Of a stretch of 64,000 nt of DNA, positions 50,064-58,008 are shown piece after piece (within the stretch, counting starts at the first letter, position 1; every line of letters begins with the position of its first letter). Below the pieces are notes generated by a model. The model saw only the letters and a program-made list of their open reading frames with translations, was not told the origin of the DNA and searched no databases. The position numbers and the translations under genes are program-made. Origin of the DNA: an uncultured Bacteroidota bacterium (GTDB lineage Bacteria > Bacteroidota > Bacteroidia > Bacteroidales > P3); contig CACWPQ010000022.1 of assembly GCA_902762805.1 (NCBI GenBank), positions 30,661 to 94,660 of the forward strand. Reading direction: 5' to 3'.

Positions 50064-50378
50064 CTAGAGCATACCCTTGAGGTCGACCAGGAATTGGCGC
50101 ACCTCCTGCAGGTGCCGTGCGGCGTCGGCGCGCGGGTCGCCCTCGGGTCGCTGGCGCAGCTGCTCGCGGGCACCTTCGAGGGTGTAGCCGCAGTCGCGGG
50201 TGAGGTAGTGGATCCTTTTCAGCAGCTCGATGTCGCGGGCGGTGTAGCTGCGGGTGCCACGGCGGTTCTTCACCGGGCGCAGCTGGTCGAACTCCATCTC
50301 CCAGAAGCGCAGCACCGATGGCGCCACGCCCAGCATCGCGGCGGCCTCGCCGATGGTGTAGTAGAGTTTTTGTTCCAT
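50064..50378 (-). CDS. MerR-family transcriptional regulator
   Basis: 104 residues. LYYTIGEAAAMLGVAPSVLR is the MerR helix-turn-helix, followed by FWEMEFDQLRPVKNRRGTRS and the wing YTARDIELLKRIHYLTRDCG. No effector-binding domain; the short C-terminal helix (DAARHLQEVRQFLVDLKGML) would dimerise. Similar short regulators are common in Bacteroidota close to envelope genes. It lies downstream of lptD on the same strand, 99 bases away, with a TTCTAG array between. Confidence 0.88.
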   Translation of the reverse strand: MEQKLYYTIGEAAAMLGVAPSVLRFWEMEFDQLRPVKNRRGTRSYTARDIELLKRIHYLTRDCGYTLEGAREQLRQRPEGDPRADAARHLQEVRQFLVDLKGML

Positions 50379-50396
50379 ATCTTGTGTCTTTTGTTT

Positions 50397-50480
50397 CTAG
50401 CGGTTCTGGACAATCTAGTTTTTCTAGCGGTTCTAGATTTTCTAGAGATTCTAGATTTTCTAGAAATTCTAGTTTATCTA
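50397..50480. repeat. TTCTAG array 1, between lptD and merR
   Basis: Seven or more TTCTAG units with 4-6-base spacers (for example TTCTAGAGATTCTAGATTTT). The last CTA of the array is the lptD stop codon (TAG on the minus strand). Confidence 0.9.
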
Positions 50481-53021
50481 GTATGAATAATACCCCTGGT
50501 TCTCCTGGTACTGCTGGCGCTTCTCGTATTTCACGTCGCGCAGGGCGTCGGCCTTGACGTTGATTTGGAAGAACCAGCTCTTGTAGTAGCCGAAGGGCAC
50601 CCAGCTGAACTTCATCTCCCAGCAGTGCAGGTCGCGCGAGATGTCGACGGTGGTGTAGGACATGCCCTTGTTGACGAAGTCGTAGCCGGTAGTGGCTGCG
50701 ATGCGCCATTTGTCGGTCAGGCTCACGTTGCCGCTCACCGAGAGGCTCTGGGTGGTCTGGTGCTCGAGGCTCATCTCGCGCGCCACGAAGGTGTTGACGT
50801 AGTTGAACGTGTAGTTGATGCTGATGTTCCATGGCACCGAGAAGTCATAGTAGCCGCCGGTCATGAGCACGGGGTTGTAGTTGTAGGGTGTCTGCAGGAT
50901 GGTGGTGGCGGCGCGGCCCTGGCTGTTGCCGCTGTTGTTGCCGCCGGAGAAGGTGCTGTTGTTGAAACTGAAGCTCACCTGTGCGCTCCAGGTGGAGCTT
51001 TGCTGCCGGAACAGCTTGCGGTCGCGGTGCCACAGCAGCTCGTCGTGCAGGTTGCCCAGACTGTCGATGACATAGGGCGAGAAGGAGCCGTTGTAGCTCA
51101 GCACCAGGTTGCGGAAGAGGGTGGTGCGGCCGCTGACCGAAAGAGGGGAGAGGCGGAGCGAGTCCTTGGCCAGGTCGTAGCTCATCGAAAGGGTGAGGTT
51201 CTCTATCAGTGTGATTTTCTTCACCTCGGCAGTGGTGTCGAAAGGGTTCTGCCACTTGAGCTCGAGGTTGTTGCCCAGCGATGCCTGCAGGGCGCCGCTC
51301 TGTCCGTCGGGCGGGCCGCCGTAGAGGCTGTGCTGGAAGATGGAATAGCGGTGCACGTAGCCCGTGGTGTCGGTGTACGACTTCCACCAGCCCAGGCTGG
51401 CCGCCCCGAAGTCGGGGTGGTAGGAGAACGAGATGCTGGGGTTGAGCACGTGGCGCAGCGCCTTCAGCGGGCCGCGCTTGAACTGGAACATGCCGTAGAT
51501 GCGGGTGGAGAGCGAGGAGGTCACGCTGAAGTCGCGGTTAGCGCGGAAGCCGCGCACCGTGTCGGTGGTCAGCTTGCCGGTGGCGGGGTCGTAGGTGCGG
51601 TCGATGGTGCTCCAGTGCCACCGCTCCTTGAGCTGCAGCGAGTTGGTCCAGTTGAAGTACTTGAGCACCTTCACCGTGCTGGAGAGGGGCACCGAGTGCT
51701 GCACGCCGTACTGCATCAGGTCGAGGGTGCGGGGAGTGAAGAGCTCGCTGTCGGCGGTGGTGATATTGTTCTCGGCGTTGAGCACGTAGGAGAGCGATAT
51801 GTTCTCGTACCAGCGGTAGGCGCCCGACGGGTTCTTGCGCCGCAGGGGGTAGATGGTGATGGAGGAGAGCGAGAGCGACGGCAGCTTGATGTTCATCACG
51901 CCCGTCTGTGCGTTGTAGCTTTCGCGCGCCGAGAGGTTCAGGTTGAGGTAGGAGCCCAGCTTGGTGCTGTAGCTGATGGAGGAGGTGGTGGTGCTGTTGA
52001 AGTAGTCGCCCCGGTTGGAGGTGTTCTTGTTGTAGTTGCGGCTTTGCAGGTTGACGTTGGCCGAGAAGCGGCGGTAGGGGTGCGCCTTGGCGTCCTGGTC
52101 GTGCTGCCAGGTGAACTTGAAGTCGGTGTACTCGTTGTAGGTGTTGTCGTCGCCGTAGATGCCCTCCTTGGTGATGCCGTAGCGGGCGTCGAATGAGCCC
52201 TTGTACTTGTACCGCTTGTAGTAGTTGGCCTTGGCCTCGGCGGCCCAGGAGAGGTTGGTGTATATGTCGCCCAGCAGCGAGAGGTCCCAGTAGTCGCCCA
52301 GGGCGAAATAGTAGCCGCCGTTCTGGAGGTAGTAGCCGCGGTAGTTCTGCCAGCCGTAGGAGGGGATGAGCACGCCGGAGGTGCGGCTCTTGGTGATGGG
52401 GAAGAAAGCGAAAGGCAGCGCCACCGGCGTGGGCACGTCCTCGATGCTGAGCCAGGCCGGGCCGGTAACAATCTTGTTGCCGGTGATGAGCTTGCTCTTG
52501 GTGAAGTTGACGGCGAAGTGCGGGTGGGCGTAGTTGCAGGTGGTGTAGCTGCCGCCGGAGAGGTACATCACGCTGTCGTTGATTTTCTTCACGCGGTTGC
52601 CGTGCAGGAAGCCTTCGCCCTCCTGGGTGATGACACCGTTGATGATGCCCTTCTTGGTAACGTAGTTGAAGGTGAGCGTGTCGGCGTGGTAGTCGGTGCC
52701 GTCCTGGTGGAAGAAGGGGCGCCCGATGGTGTTGCCGGCGGTGTCCTGTGTGCCGTGGGCGTGCAGGGTGTGGGCCTCGAAGTCCACCTCCACGCGGTCG
52801 GCCTTGAGCAGCATGCTGTCGTAGTCGATGCTGCCGTCGGTGAAGAGGAACGCCTTGCGGGTCTTGAGGTCCATCGCCACCGAGTCCTTGGCCTGGTACT
52901 TGACCACCTTGTCCACGCCGTCTTTCGACACCGCCATCAGCGTGTCGATATCCACCTGCCCCCATGCCGGCCGGCACAGGGTCAACAGCAGTGCAAACAG
53001 TATGAACTTCAACCTTTTCAA
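50478..53021 (-). CDS. lptD: LPS-assembly protein LptD (Bacteroidota type)
   Basis: 847 residues. Signal peptide (KFILFALLLTLCRPAWG). An OstA/LptA-like beta-jellyroll (about 60-170: RKAFLFTDGSIDYDSMLLKA, VEVDFEAHTLHAHGTQD) is followed by a 26-strand-type outer-membrane barrel, with LPFAFFPITKSRTSGVLIPS at the entry and alternate aromatic strands to the C terminus. Role: final step of lipopolysaccharide insertion in the outer membrane, with LptE. Gene and amidase gene are transcribed divergently from overlapping promoters. Its stop codon is inside the TTCTAG array. Confidence 0.9.
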   Translation of the reverse strand: MKRLKFILFALLLTLCRPAWGQVDIDTLMAVSKDGVDKVVKYQAKDSVAMDLKTRKAFLFTDGSIDYDSMLLKADRVEVDFEAHTLHAHGTQDTAGNTIGRPFFHQDGTDYHADTLTFNYVTKKGIINGVITQEGEGFLHGNRVKKINDSVMYLSGGSYTTCNYAHPHFAVNFTKSKLITGNKIVTGPAWLSIEDVPTPVALPFAFFPITKSRTSGVLIPSYGWQNYRGYYLQNGGYYFALGDYWDLSLLGDIYTNLSWAAEAKANYYKRYKYKGSFDARYGITKEGIYGDDNTYNEYTDFKFTWQHDQDAKAHPYRRFSANVNLQSRNYNKNTSNRGDYFNSTTTSSISYSTKLGSYLNLNLSARESYNAQTGVMNIKLPSLSLSSITIYPLRRKNPSGAYRWYENISLSYVLNAENNITTADSELFTPRTLDLMQYGVQHSVPLSSTVKVLKYFNWTNSLQLKERWHWSTIDRTYDPATGKLTTDTVRGFRANRDFSVTSSLSTRIYGMFQFKRGPLKALRHVLNPSISFSYHPDFGAASLGWWKSYTDTTGYVHRYSIFQHSLYGGPPDGQSGALQASLGNNLELKWQNPFDTTAEVKKITLIENLTLSMSYDLAKDSLRLSPLSVSGRTTLFRNLVLSYNGSFSPYVIDSLGNLHDELLWHRDRKLFRQQSSTWSAQVSFSFNNSTFSGGNNSGNSQGRAATTILQTPYNYNPVLMTGGYYDFSVPWNISINYTFNYVNTFVAREMSLEHQTTQSLSVSGNVSLTDKWRIAATTGYDFVNKGMSYTTVDISRDLHCWEMKFSWVPFGYYKSWFFQINVKADALRDVKYEKRQQYQENQGYYSY

Positions 53022-53063
53022 CCCCTGTTCACAACATTATTTTCACCATTCAATAATTCTTCG

Positions 53064-53071
53064 TATTTTTG
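53064..53071 (+). promoter_or_regulatory. -7 promoter element for amidase gene
   Basis: TATTTTTG followed by CAT. It overlaps the region used by the divergent lptD promoter. Confidence 0.6.
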
Positions 53072-53084
53072 CATTTTCGATTTG

Positions 53085-53092
53085 CAAAGATA
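53085..53092 (-). promoter_or_regulatory. -7 promoter element for lptD
   Basis: Minus-strand TATCTTTG followed by CAA, 64 bases before the lptD start. The two promoters face away from overlapping DNA, so only one polymerase can probably bind at once. Confidence 0.65.
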
Positions 53093-53137
53093 AAACTATT
53101 TATGCAAATCAAAAAACAAAAATACACAATACTGAAT

Positions 53138-54847
53138 ATGAGACGATTATTTTCACTCCTGATAGCCATGGTGCTCCTTGCGGCACCCCTCTACGCGCAA
53201 AAAAAAGATACCTATCGCGTGCGCACGGTGGTGATTGACCCGGGGCACGGCGGCGCCAAGCCCGGTGCCAAGGGTTCGCGCTCGTTCGAGAAGGACATCA
53301 CCCTCGACATCGCCCTCAAGTTCGGCAAGCTGCTCAAGGACAACTACCCCGACCTGAAGATTATCTACACACGCACCACCGATGTGGACATCTCGCTCGC
53401 CGAGCGCGCCCACATCGCCAACCGCAACAAGGCCGACCTCTTCATCTCCATCCATGCCAACTCGCACCCCACTTCGGCCCCCACCGGCGTGGAGACCTTC
53501 GTGATGGGTCTCTCGGAGAGCCGCGCCAACCTCGAGGTGGCCAAGACCGAGAATGCCGACATATTGCTCGAAGCCGACTACAAGAAGAACGAGGCGTACA
53601 AGGGCTTCGACCCCAACGCGCCGGAGAGCTTCGTCATGCTGGCCATGTTCCAGAACGCCTTCATCGACAAGAGCCTCAACCTGGCCCAGGCCATTCAGAA
53701 CCAATACAAGCAGAACCTGCGCACCATCAACCGCGGAGTGAAGCAGGCCGAGCTCTTCGTCCTCTACAAGACCACCTGCCCCTCGGTGCTCACCGAGGTG
53801 GGCTTCATCTCCAACCCCACGGAGGAGGCTTTCATGCTCAGCGAGGAGGGGCAGGCCAAGATAGCCGTCAGCCTCTTCAACGCTTTCATGGTCTACAAGG
53901 CCACTGAGGAGGGCAGCGACCGCCCGGCCAACCCCAAGATTGACATCCCCGGCTACCAGACCAAGCCCAAAGAAGAACCCAAGCCCGAACCCAAGCCCGA
54001 ACCGGCACCGGTGCCGCCAGCGCCCGCCGTCGCCAAGGCGCAGGATTCAGCCAGTTTGGCCAGTCCTACTAGAGATTCTAGTATTTCTAGAGATTCTAGT
54101 CTTTCCAGTGCGCCCGTGCTGGCCGAGGTGCCCTCGCCGGCGCCCAAACCCGTGCCTGCGGCCTCCCTGCCCGCTGCCCCTGCGCCCACGCCCACGCCCG
54201 AACCCGCCCCCGAGCCCGAACCCGCGAAGCCTACGCTGGTGCCGCCCGTGAACACCGCGCCGCCCGACGCCAAGCAGTACTACACCGTCCAGTTCCTCAC
54301 CACCCACTATCTCTTCGACGAGGGCCACCACGCGTTGGACGGCGTCACCGGAGTCGAGCGCACGCACAAGGGCAAGTACTACGCCTACTCCACCGGCCGC
54401 TTCGCCACCTTCCAGGAGGCCTCCGACTACAGCCAGCACCTCAAAGCCACCACACGCTTCAAGGACGCCTGGGCCCACCTGCACAAGCCCGACGAAACCA
54501 AAGATACTAGTACTTCTAGTTCTACTAGTTCCACTAGTACTACTAGTTCTACTAGTCCTACTAGCTCCGCCAGCCCCACCCCCCACTCCTCCAAGACCAC
54601 CTACCGCATCCAGTTCTGCACCGCCACCCGCGAGATGAAGGCCGGCGACCCCGACCTGCACGGCATCAAGGACTTCCGCTTCTCGAAGGCCGGCCAGTAC
54701 TATATCTACACCACCGGCGACTACGCCACCCATGCCGAGGCCAACCGCGCCCTGGCCGAGCTCAAGCGCAAGACCCCCTTCAAGGACGCCTTCGTCTTCG
54801 CCATCCGCGACGGCAAACGTATCCACCAGTATCTGCCGCACAAATGA
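53138..54847 (+). CDS. N-acetylmuramoyl-L-alanine amidase with two SPOR-like domains
   Basis: 569 residues from ATG 53138. Signal peptide, then Amidase_3: VVIDPGHGGAKPGAKG (zinc His), RSFEKDITLD (Glu), LFISIHANSHP (zinc His) and CPSVLTEVGFISNP (catalytic Glu). A Pro/Glu/Lys/Ser linker follows, then two repeats resembling SPOR domains (YYTVQFLTTHYLF, TYRIQFCTATREM). It splits peptidoglycan stem peptides, likely at the division septum. The two linkers (SPTRDSSISRDSSLSSAP; DTSTSSSTSSTSTTSS and on) are written by TTCTAG-type repeats. ATGA overlap with the ABC gene. An upstream start at 53102 cannot be excluded. Confidence 0.92.
   Translation: MRRLFSLLIAMVLLAAPLYAQKKDTYRVRTVVIDPGHGGAKPGAKGSRSFEKDITLDIALKFGKLLKDNYPDLKIIYTRTTDVDISLAERAHIANRNKADLFISIHANSHPTSAPTGVETFVMGLSESRANLEVAKTENADILLEADYKKNEAYKGFDPNAPESFVMLAMFQNAFIDKSLNLAQAIQNQYKQNLRTINRGVKQAELFVLYKTTCPSVLTEVGFISNPTEEAFMLSEEGQAKIAVSLFNAFMVYKATEEGSDRPANPKIDIPGYQTKPKEEPKPEPKPEPAPVPPAPAVAKAQDSASLASPTRDSSISRDSSLSSAPVLAEVPSPAPKPVPAASLPAAPAPTPTPEPAPEPEPAKPTLVPPVNTAPPDAKQYYTVQFLTTHYLFDEGHHALDGVTGVERTHKGKYYAYSTGRFATFQEASDYSQHLKATTRFKDAWAHLHKPDETKDTSTSSSTSSTSTTSSTSPTSSASPTPHSSKTTYRIQFCTATREMKAGDPDLHGIKDFRFSKAGQYYIYTTGDYATHAEANRALAELKRKTPFKDAFVFAIRDGKRIHQYLPHK
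54058..54108. repeat. TTCTAG array 2, in amidase linker 1
   Basis: CTAGAGATTCTAGTATTTCT and its repetition, in frame, coding for TRDSSISRDSSLSS. Confidence 0.9.
54506..54572. repeat. CTAGT-type array 3, in amidase linker 2
   Basis: About ten ACTAGT or TCTAGT units in frame, coding for the poly-Ser/Thr linker between the two SPOR-like domains. Confidence 0.9.
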
Positions 54848-55542
54848 TTGACATACAGAACATCACCAAGACCTTCGGCCCGCAGACGGCCGTCGACCAC
54901 GTCAGCTTCCATGTCGCCAAGGGCGAAATTGTGGGTCTGCTGGGCCCCAACGGCGCCGGCAAGTCCACCCTGATGAAAATCCTCACCTGCTACATCGCCC
55001 CCACCGAGGGCGACGCCACAGTCTGCGGCCACAGCATCTACGACGACCCCCTCGAGGTGCGCCGCCACATCGGCTACCTCCCCGAGCACAACCCGCTCTA
55101 TCCCGACATGTACGTCCGCGAGTACCTCCGCTTCGCCGCCGGCCTCGGCGGCGTCAAAGCCGTCAAGGAGCGCGCCGACGAGATGATCGAGCTCACAGGT
55201 CTCACCCCCGAAGCCCACAAGCGCATCGGCCAGCTCTCCAAGGGCTACCGCCAGCGCGTAGGCCTCGCCCAGGCCCTCATCCACGACCCCGAGGTGCTCA
55301 TCCTCGACGAGCCCACCACCGGCCTCGACCCCAACCAGCTGGAGTTCATCCGCAGCGTCATCCGCCAGGCCGGCCGCGACAAAGCCCTCCTCCTCTCCAC
55401 CCACATCATGCAGGAGGTCGCCGCCATGTGCTCCCGCGCCGTCATCATCAACCGCGGCCGCATCGTCGCCGACGACCCCGTCTCCAACCAGTCCGCCACC
55501 CAACTCACTGAGAAATTCCACAGTCTGACTTCTGGGGAGTGA
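54844..55542 (+). CDS. gldA: ABC transporter ATP-binding protein, GldA-like
   Basis: 232 residues. Walker A GLLGPNGAGKST, signature LSKGYRQRVGLAQ, Walker B VLILDEPTTGLDPNQ, then LLSTHIMQEVAAMC. The N-terminal sequence IDIQNITKTFGPQTAVDHVS and the regulatory phrase IINRGRIVADDP agree with GldA of Bacteroidota (ABC ATPase paired with GldF/GldG). Typical GldA proteins are near 300 residues; this one ends about 70 residues early, exactly where a GGGAGTGAAA minisatellite begins. No gldF or gldG follows, so it may be truncated or simply a shorter paralogue. ATGA overlap with the amidase gene. Confidence 0.78.
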   Translation: MIDIQNITKTFGPQTAVDHVSFHVAKGEIVGLLGPNGAGKSTLMKILTCYIAPTEGDATVCGHSIYDDPLEVRRHIGYLPEHNPLYPDMYVREYLRFAAGLGGVKAVKERADEMIELTGLTPEAHKRIGQLSKGYRQRVGLAQALIHDPEVLILDEPTTGLDPNQLEFIRSVIRQAGRDKALLLSTHIMQEVAAMCSRAVIINRGRIVADDPVSNQSATQLTEKFHSLTSGE

Positions 55543-55598
55543 TGTTGGGGAGTGAAAGGGAGTGAGAGGGAGTGAAGGGGAGTGAAAGGACAAATGAT
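55536..55598. repeat. GGGAGTGA minisatellite left of the four-helix-bundle gene
   Basis: Six units of GGGGAGTGA to GGGAGTGAAA. It supplies the last codons and stop of the GldA-like gene. The same unit in opposite orientation occurs at 56096-56222. Confidence 0.9.
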
Positions 55599-55633
55599 GT
55601 TTGAAAACAATGTAAGATAAAAAACACAGACAA

Positions 55634-56017
55634 ATGGACTACGGATTTCAAAGGGTCATCGCATGGCAAAAGGCGCACGAGTTTGTGCTGGCCGTGTACA
55701 GGGCTACAAGGCACTTCCCCGAGGACGAGCGCTTTGGACTGGTGTCGCAGTTCCGTCGTGCCGCTGTCTCTATTGAAGCTAATATCGCCGAAGGATACAA
55801 GAAACTGAGCAAAGCAGACAAACTGCGCTTCTTCAATATCTCCCAAGGCAGCATGGAGGAATGCAGAAACTATATCATCCTCGCCCGCGACTTGGAATAC
55901 CTCGACGACACCACACTCCACGAATTGCAAGAAAAATCGGAATATGCCAGCCGCATGATTAATTCCTACTGCGATGGCATAATGAAAAACGCCGCAATAA
56001 AAGAAAATGAATTGTAA
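55634..56017 (+). CDS. Four-helix-bundle protein (S23/IVP family)
   Basis: 127 residues. AWQKAHEFVLAVYRATRHFP, then QFRRAAVSIEANIAEGYKKL, and a C-terminal helical hairpin (SMEECRNYIILARDLEYLDD) match the four-helix-bundle family first seen encoded in 23S rRNA intervening sequences. Homopentamers of basic character; no agreed function. It is lower in GC than its surroundings and sits between inverted GGGAGTGA/TCACTCCC arrays, so it looks like a separate inserted unit. Confidence 0.9.
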   Translation: MDYGFQRVIAWQKAHEFVLAVYRATRHFPEDERFGLVSQFRRAAVSIEANIAEGYKKLSKADKLRFFNISQGSMEECRNYIILARDLEYLDDTTLHELQEKSEYASRMINSYCDGIMKNAAIKENEL

Positions 56018-56095
56018 ATAAATCAACACATACAAATGATTGAAAGAGGTGAACCTGAGTAAAAAACATGATTGACGAATAAAAAAACCATTGTC

Positions 56096-56222
56096 CTTTC
56101 ACTCCCCTTCACTCCCCCTCACTCCCTTTCACTCCCCAGAAAAAACCCGCCCCAGAAAAAACTCCCCTAAAAAACATTCGTCCTTTCACTCCCTTTCACT
56201 CCCCTTCACTCCCTTTCACTCC
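56096..56222. repeat. TCACTCCC minisatellite right of the four-helix-bundle gene
   Basis: Two blocks of CTTTCACTCCCCTTCACTCC kind separated by CAGAAAAAACCCGCC. Inverted with respect to the left array. Confidence 0.9.
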
Positions 56223-56239
56223 TTAAAAACAAAAAAAAC

Positions 56240-57118
56240 ATGACCCGCCAAGAATTAATCTCCCTCATCCGCGAGCGCCGCTCCTTCCTCTGCGTCGGCC
56301 TCGACACCGACCCCGCCAAGATGCCCGCCCACCTGCAGGGCCAGCCCGACGGCGTCTTCCAGTTCAACCGCGCCATCATCGACGCCACCATCGACCTCTG
56401 CGTCGCCTACAAGCCCAACCTGGCCTTCTACGAAGCCCTCGGCATCGAAGGCCTCCGCCAGTTGAAGCTCACCATGGACTACCTCCACGGCCTCGGCAAA
56501 CCCGTCTTCACCATCGCCGACGCCAAGCGCGGCGACATCGGCAACACCTCCGAGCGCTACGCCCGCGCCTTCCTCGACCCACAGGGCGACTTCAACTTCG
56601 ACGCCATCACCGTCGCACCCTATATGGGCGCCGACTCGGTCCAGCCCTTCATGGCCTACCCCGGCAAATGGGTCATCCTGCTGGCCTTGACCTCCAACAA
56701 GGGCGCCTTCGATTTCCAACTCCTGCCAACCGGCAACACTAGTGATTCTAGAAATTCTAGCATTTCTAGTATTTCTAACACCTCTATCCCCACCGCAATC
56801 CCCCTCTACCAGCGCGTCCTCCACACCTCGCGCCAGTGGGGCACGGACGACAACCTGATGTACGTCGTCGGCGCCACCAAGGCCGACATGCTTGCCGACG
56901 TGCGCCGCATCGTCCCCGGCGCCTTCCTCCTCGTCCCTGGCGTCGGCGCCCAGGGCGGAAGCCTCGAAGAGGTCTGCCGCCACGGCATGACCCCCGACTG
57001 CGGCCTCCTCGTCAACTCCTCCCGCGGCATCATCTACGCCTCCGCCGGCACCGACTTCGCCTCCGCCGCACGCGCCGAAGCCCTCAAACTGCAACAACAG
57101 ATGGCCGCCCTGCTATGA
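56240..57118 (+). CDS. pyrF: Orotidine 5'-phosphate decarboxylase
   Basis: 292 residues, subfamily 2 type. FLCVGLDTDPAKMP at the substrate-phosphate end, catalytic TIADAKRGDIGNT (Asp-x-Lys), VAPYMGADSVQPF, and LLVPGVGAQGG with NSSRGIIYAS at the phosphate loop. Last step of de novo UMP synthesis. Residues about 168-185 (NTSDSRNSSISSISNTS) are written by a TTCTAG array and break the loop between LLALTSNKGAFDFQ and the next helix. The position is on a surface loop in the family, so the enzyme should still fold. Followed by a membrane protein gene with a 4-base overlap. Confidence 0.95.
   Translation: MTRQELISLIRERRSFLCVGLDTDPAKMPAHLQGQPDGVFQFNRAIIDATIDLCVAYKPNLAFYEALGIEGLRQLKLTMDYLHGLGKPVFTIADAKRGDIGNTSERYARAFLDPQGDFNFDAITVAPYMGADSVQPFMAYPGKWVILLALTSNKGAFDFQLLPTGNTSDSRNSSISSISNTSIPTAIPLYQRVLHTSRQWGTDDNLMYVVGATKADMLADVRRIVPGAFLLVPGVGAQGGSLEEVCRHGMTPDCGLLVNSSRGIIYASAGTDFASAARAEALKLQQQMAALL
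56739..56790. repeat. TTCTAG array 4, inside pyrF
   Basis: CTAGTGATTCTAGAAATTCT followed by AGCATTTCTAGTATTTCT, in frame. Confidence 0.9.
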
Positions 57119-57576
57119 ACCCCAAGCCCCACCTCACCACCCTCCGCATCCTCCTGGTGCTGAGCCTCGTCTCCGCCGTGGTCTCCGCCGTGGCCTACCT
57201 CGGCATGGCCCTGCTGCTGCCCTCCATGGGCCGCATGGTCGAGGCCAACCCCGCCCTCTTCCCGGCCGAATTCGGCGTCATGTGGGAGCGCATGGCCGCC
57301 GTCCCGCGGCCCCTCTACGCCGCACAGAGCGCCCTCTACATCCTCTCCTTCGTCGGATGCATCCTCATGTGGAACCTCCGCCGCTCCGGCTTCCACGCCT
57401 ACGCCATCGCACAGCTCCTCCTCCTCCTCCTCCCGCTACTCTTCCTCGGCAAAGCCTACCTCGGCCTCGGCGACCTCATGTTCACCGCACTCTTCCTCAC
57501 CGTCTACTACCTCCTCCTCCGCCAGCTCGGCGTCTTCGACCGCGAACCGGCCGACAATCAGCCCCCCGGGGAATAA
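57115..57576 (+). CDS. Four-helix integral membrane protein of unknown function
   Basis: 153 residues. Hydrophobic segments near 10-33 (ILLVLSLVSAVVSAVAYLGM), 67-84 (LYAAQSALYILSFVGCIL), 95-112 (AIAQLLLLLLPLLFLGKAYL) and 117-136 (LMFTALFLTVYYLLLRQLGV). Small Bacteroidota membrane proteins of this layout are common and unassigned. ATGA overlap with the end of pyrF means translational coupling. Function not inferred. Confidence 0.75.
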   Translation: MNPKPHLTTLRILLVLSLVSAVVSAVAYLGMALLLPSMGRMVEANPALFPAEFGVMWERMAAVPRPLYAAQSALYILSFVGCILMWNLRRSGFHAYAIAQLLLLLLPLLFLGKAYLGLGDLMFTALFLTVYYLLLRQLGVFDREPADNQPPGE

Positions 57577-57760
57577 CCGCGCCACAATCTTCCCCTATTT
57601 TCCCACCCGTGGGTAAATAGGGGAAAAGGCCGAACTATTACCCTAGAGACCCCCTACCGTTCCCCTACCGTCCCCTCCCGTTTCGGAGGGTTTTTTGTAT
57701 GCCTCGGCAGAAAAAATGTTAAAAAAAACACATTTTGTTTGGCACATTCAAAATAATGTG
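57577..57760. other. Intergenic region with dispersed element copy 4
   Basis: Contains the CCATTTTCCCACC-like lead, GGGTAAATAGGGGAAAAGGC flank and the 32-bp core at 57636-57667, followed by a CCTCCCGTTTCGGAGGG hairpin and a T-run (57674-57696) which could terminate the pyrF transcript. Confidence 0.75.
57636..57667 (+). repeat. Dispersed 32-bp intergenic element, copy 4
   Basis: Core with the same extended upstream flank as copy 2. Both are on the same strand as, and upstream of, a giant surface-protein gene. Confidence 0.85.
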
Positions 57761-57768
57761 TATATTTG
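57738..57768 (+). promoter_or_regulatory. Complete promoter for the second giant gene
   Basis: -33 TTTG (57738-57741), 19-base spacer, -7 TATATTTG (57761-57768). Identical layout to the promoter at 34277. The leader to the ATG at 58009 is about 230 bases, unusually long, with no ORF or recognised RNA motif. Confidence 0.75.
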
Positions 57769-58008
57769 CACCTAGGTACATTGCTGCCAAGAGCTCGGCA
57801 GCGCATTGATTGCTAACACATTAATCCTTTTCGGCTTACTTCCATTTCTCCCCTCCGCTCTCCCCGACACTGCTGGAGCTGTGCCGCGCACCCCTGCCGC
57901 CACCGCGTTATTATATATTAATCCATATAAACACACAATCATACAATCACACAACCTTCAAACAGCAAACAACAAATTAACCCTATTATTAATCAACCTG
58001 TTTCTATT

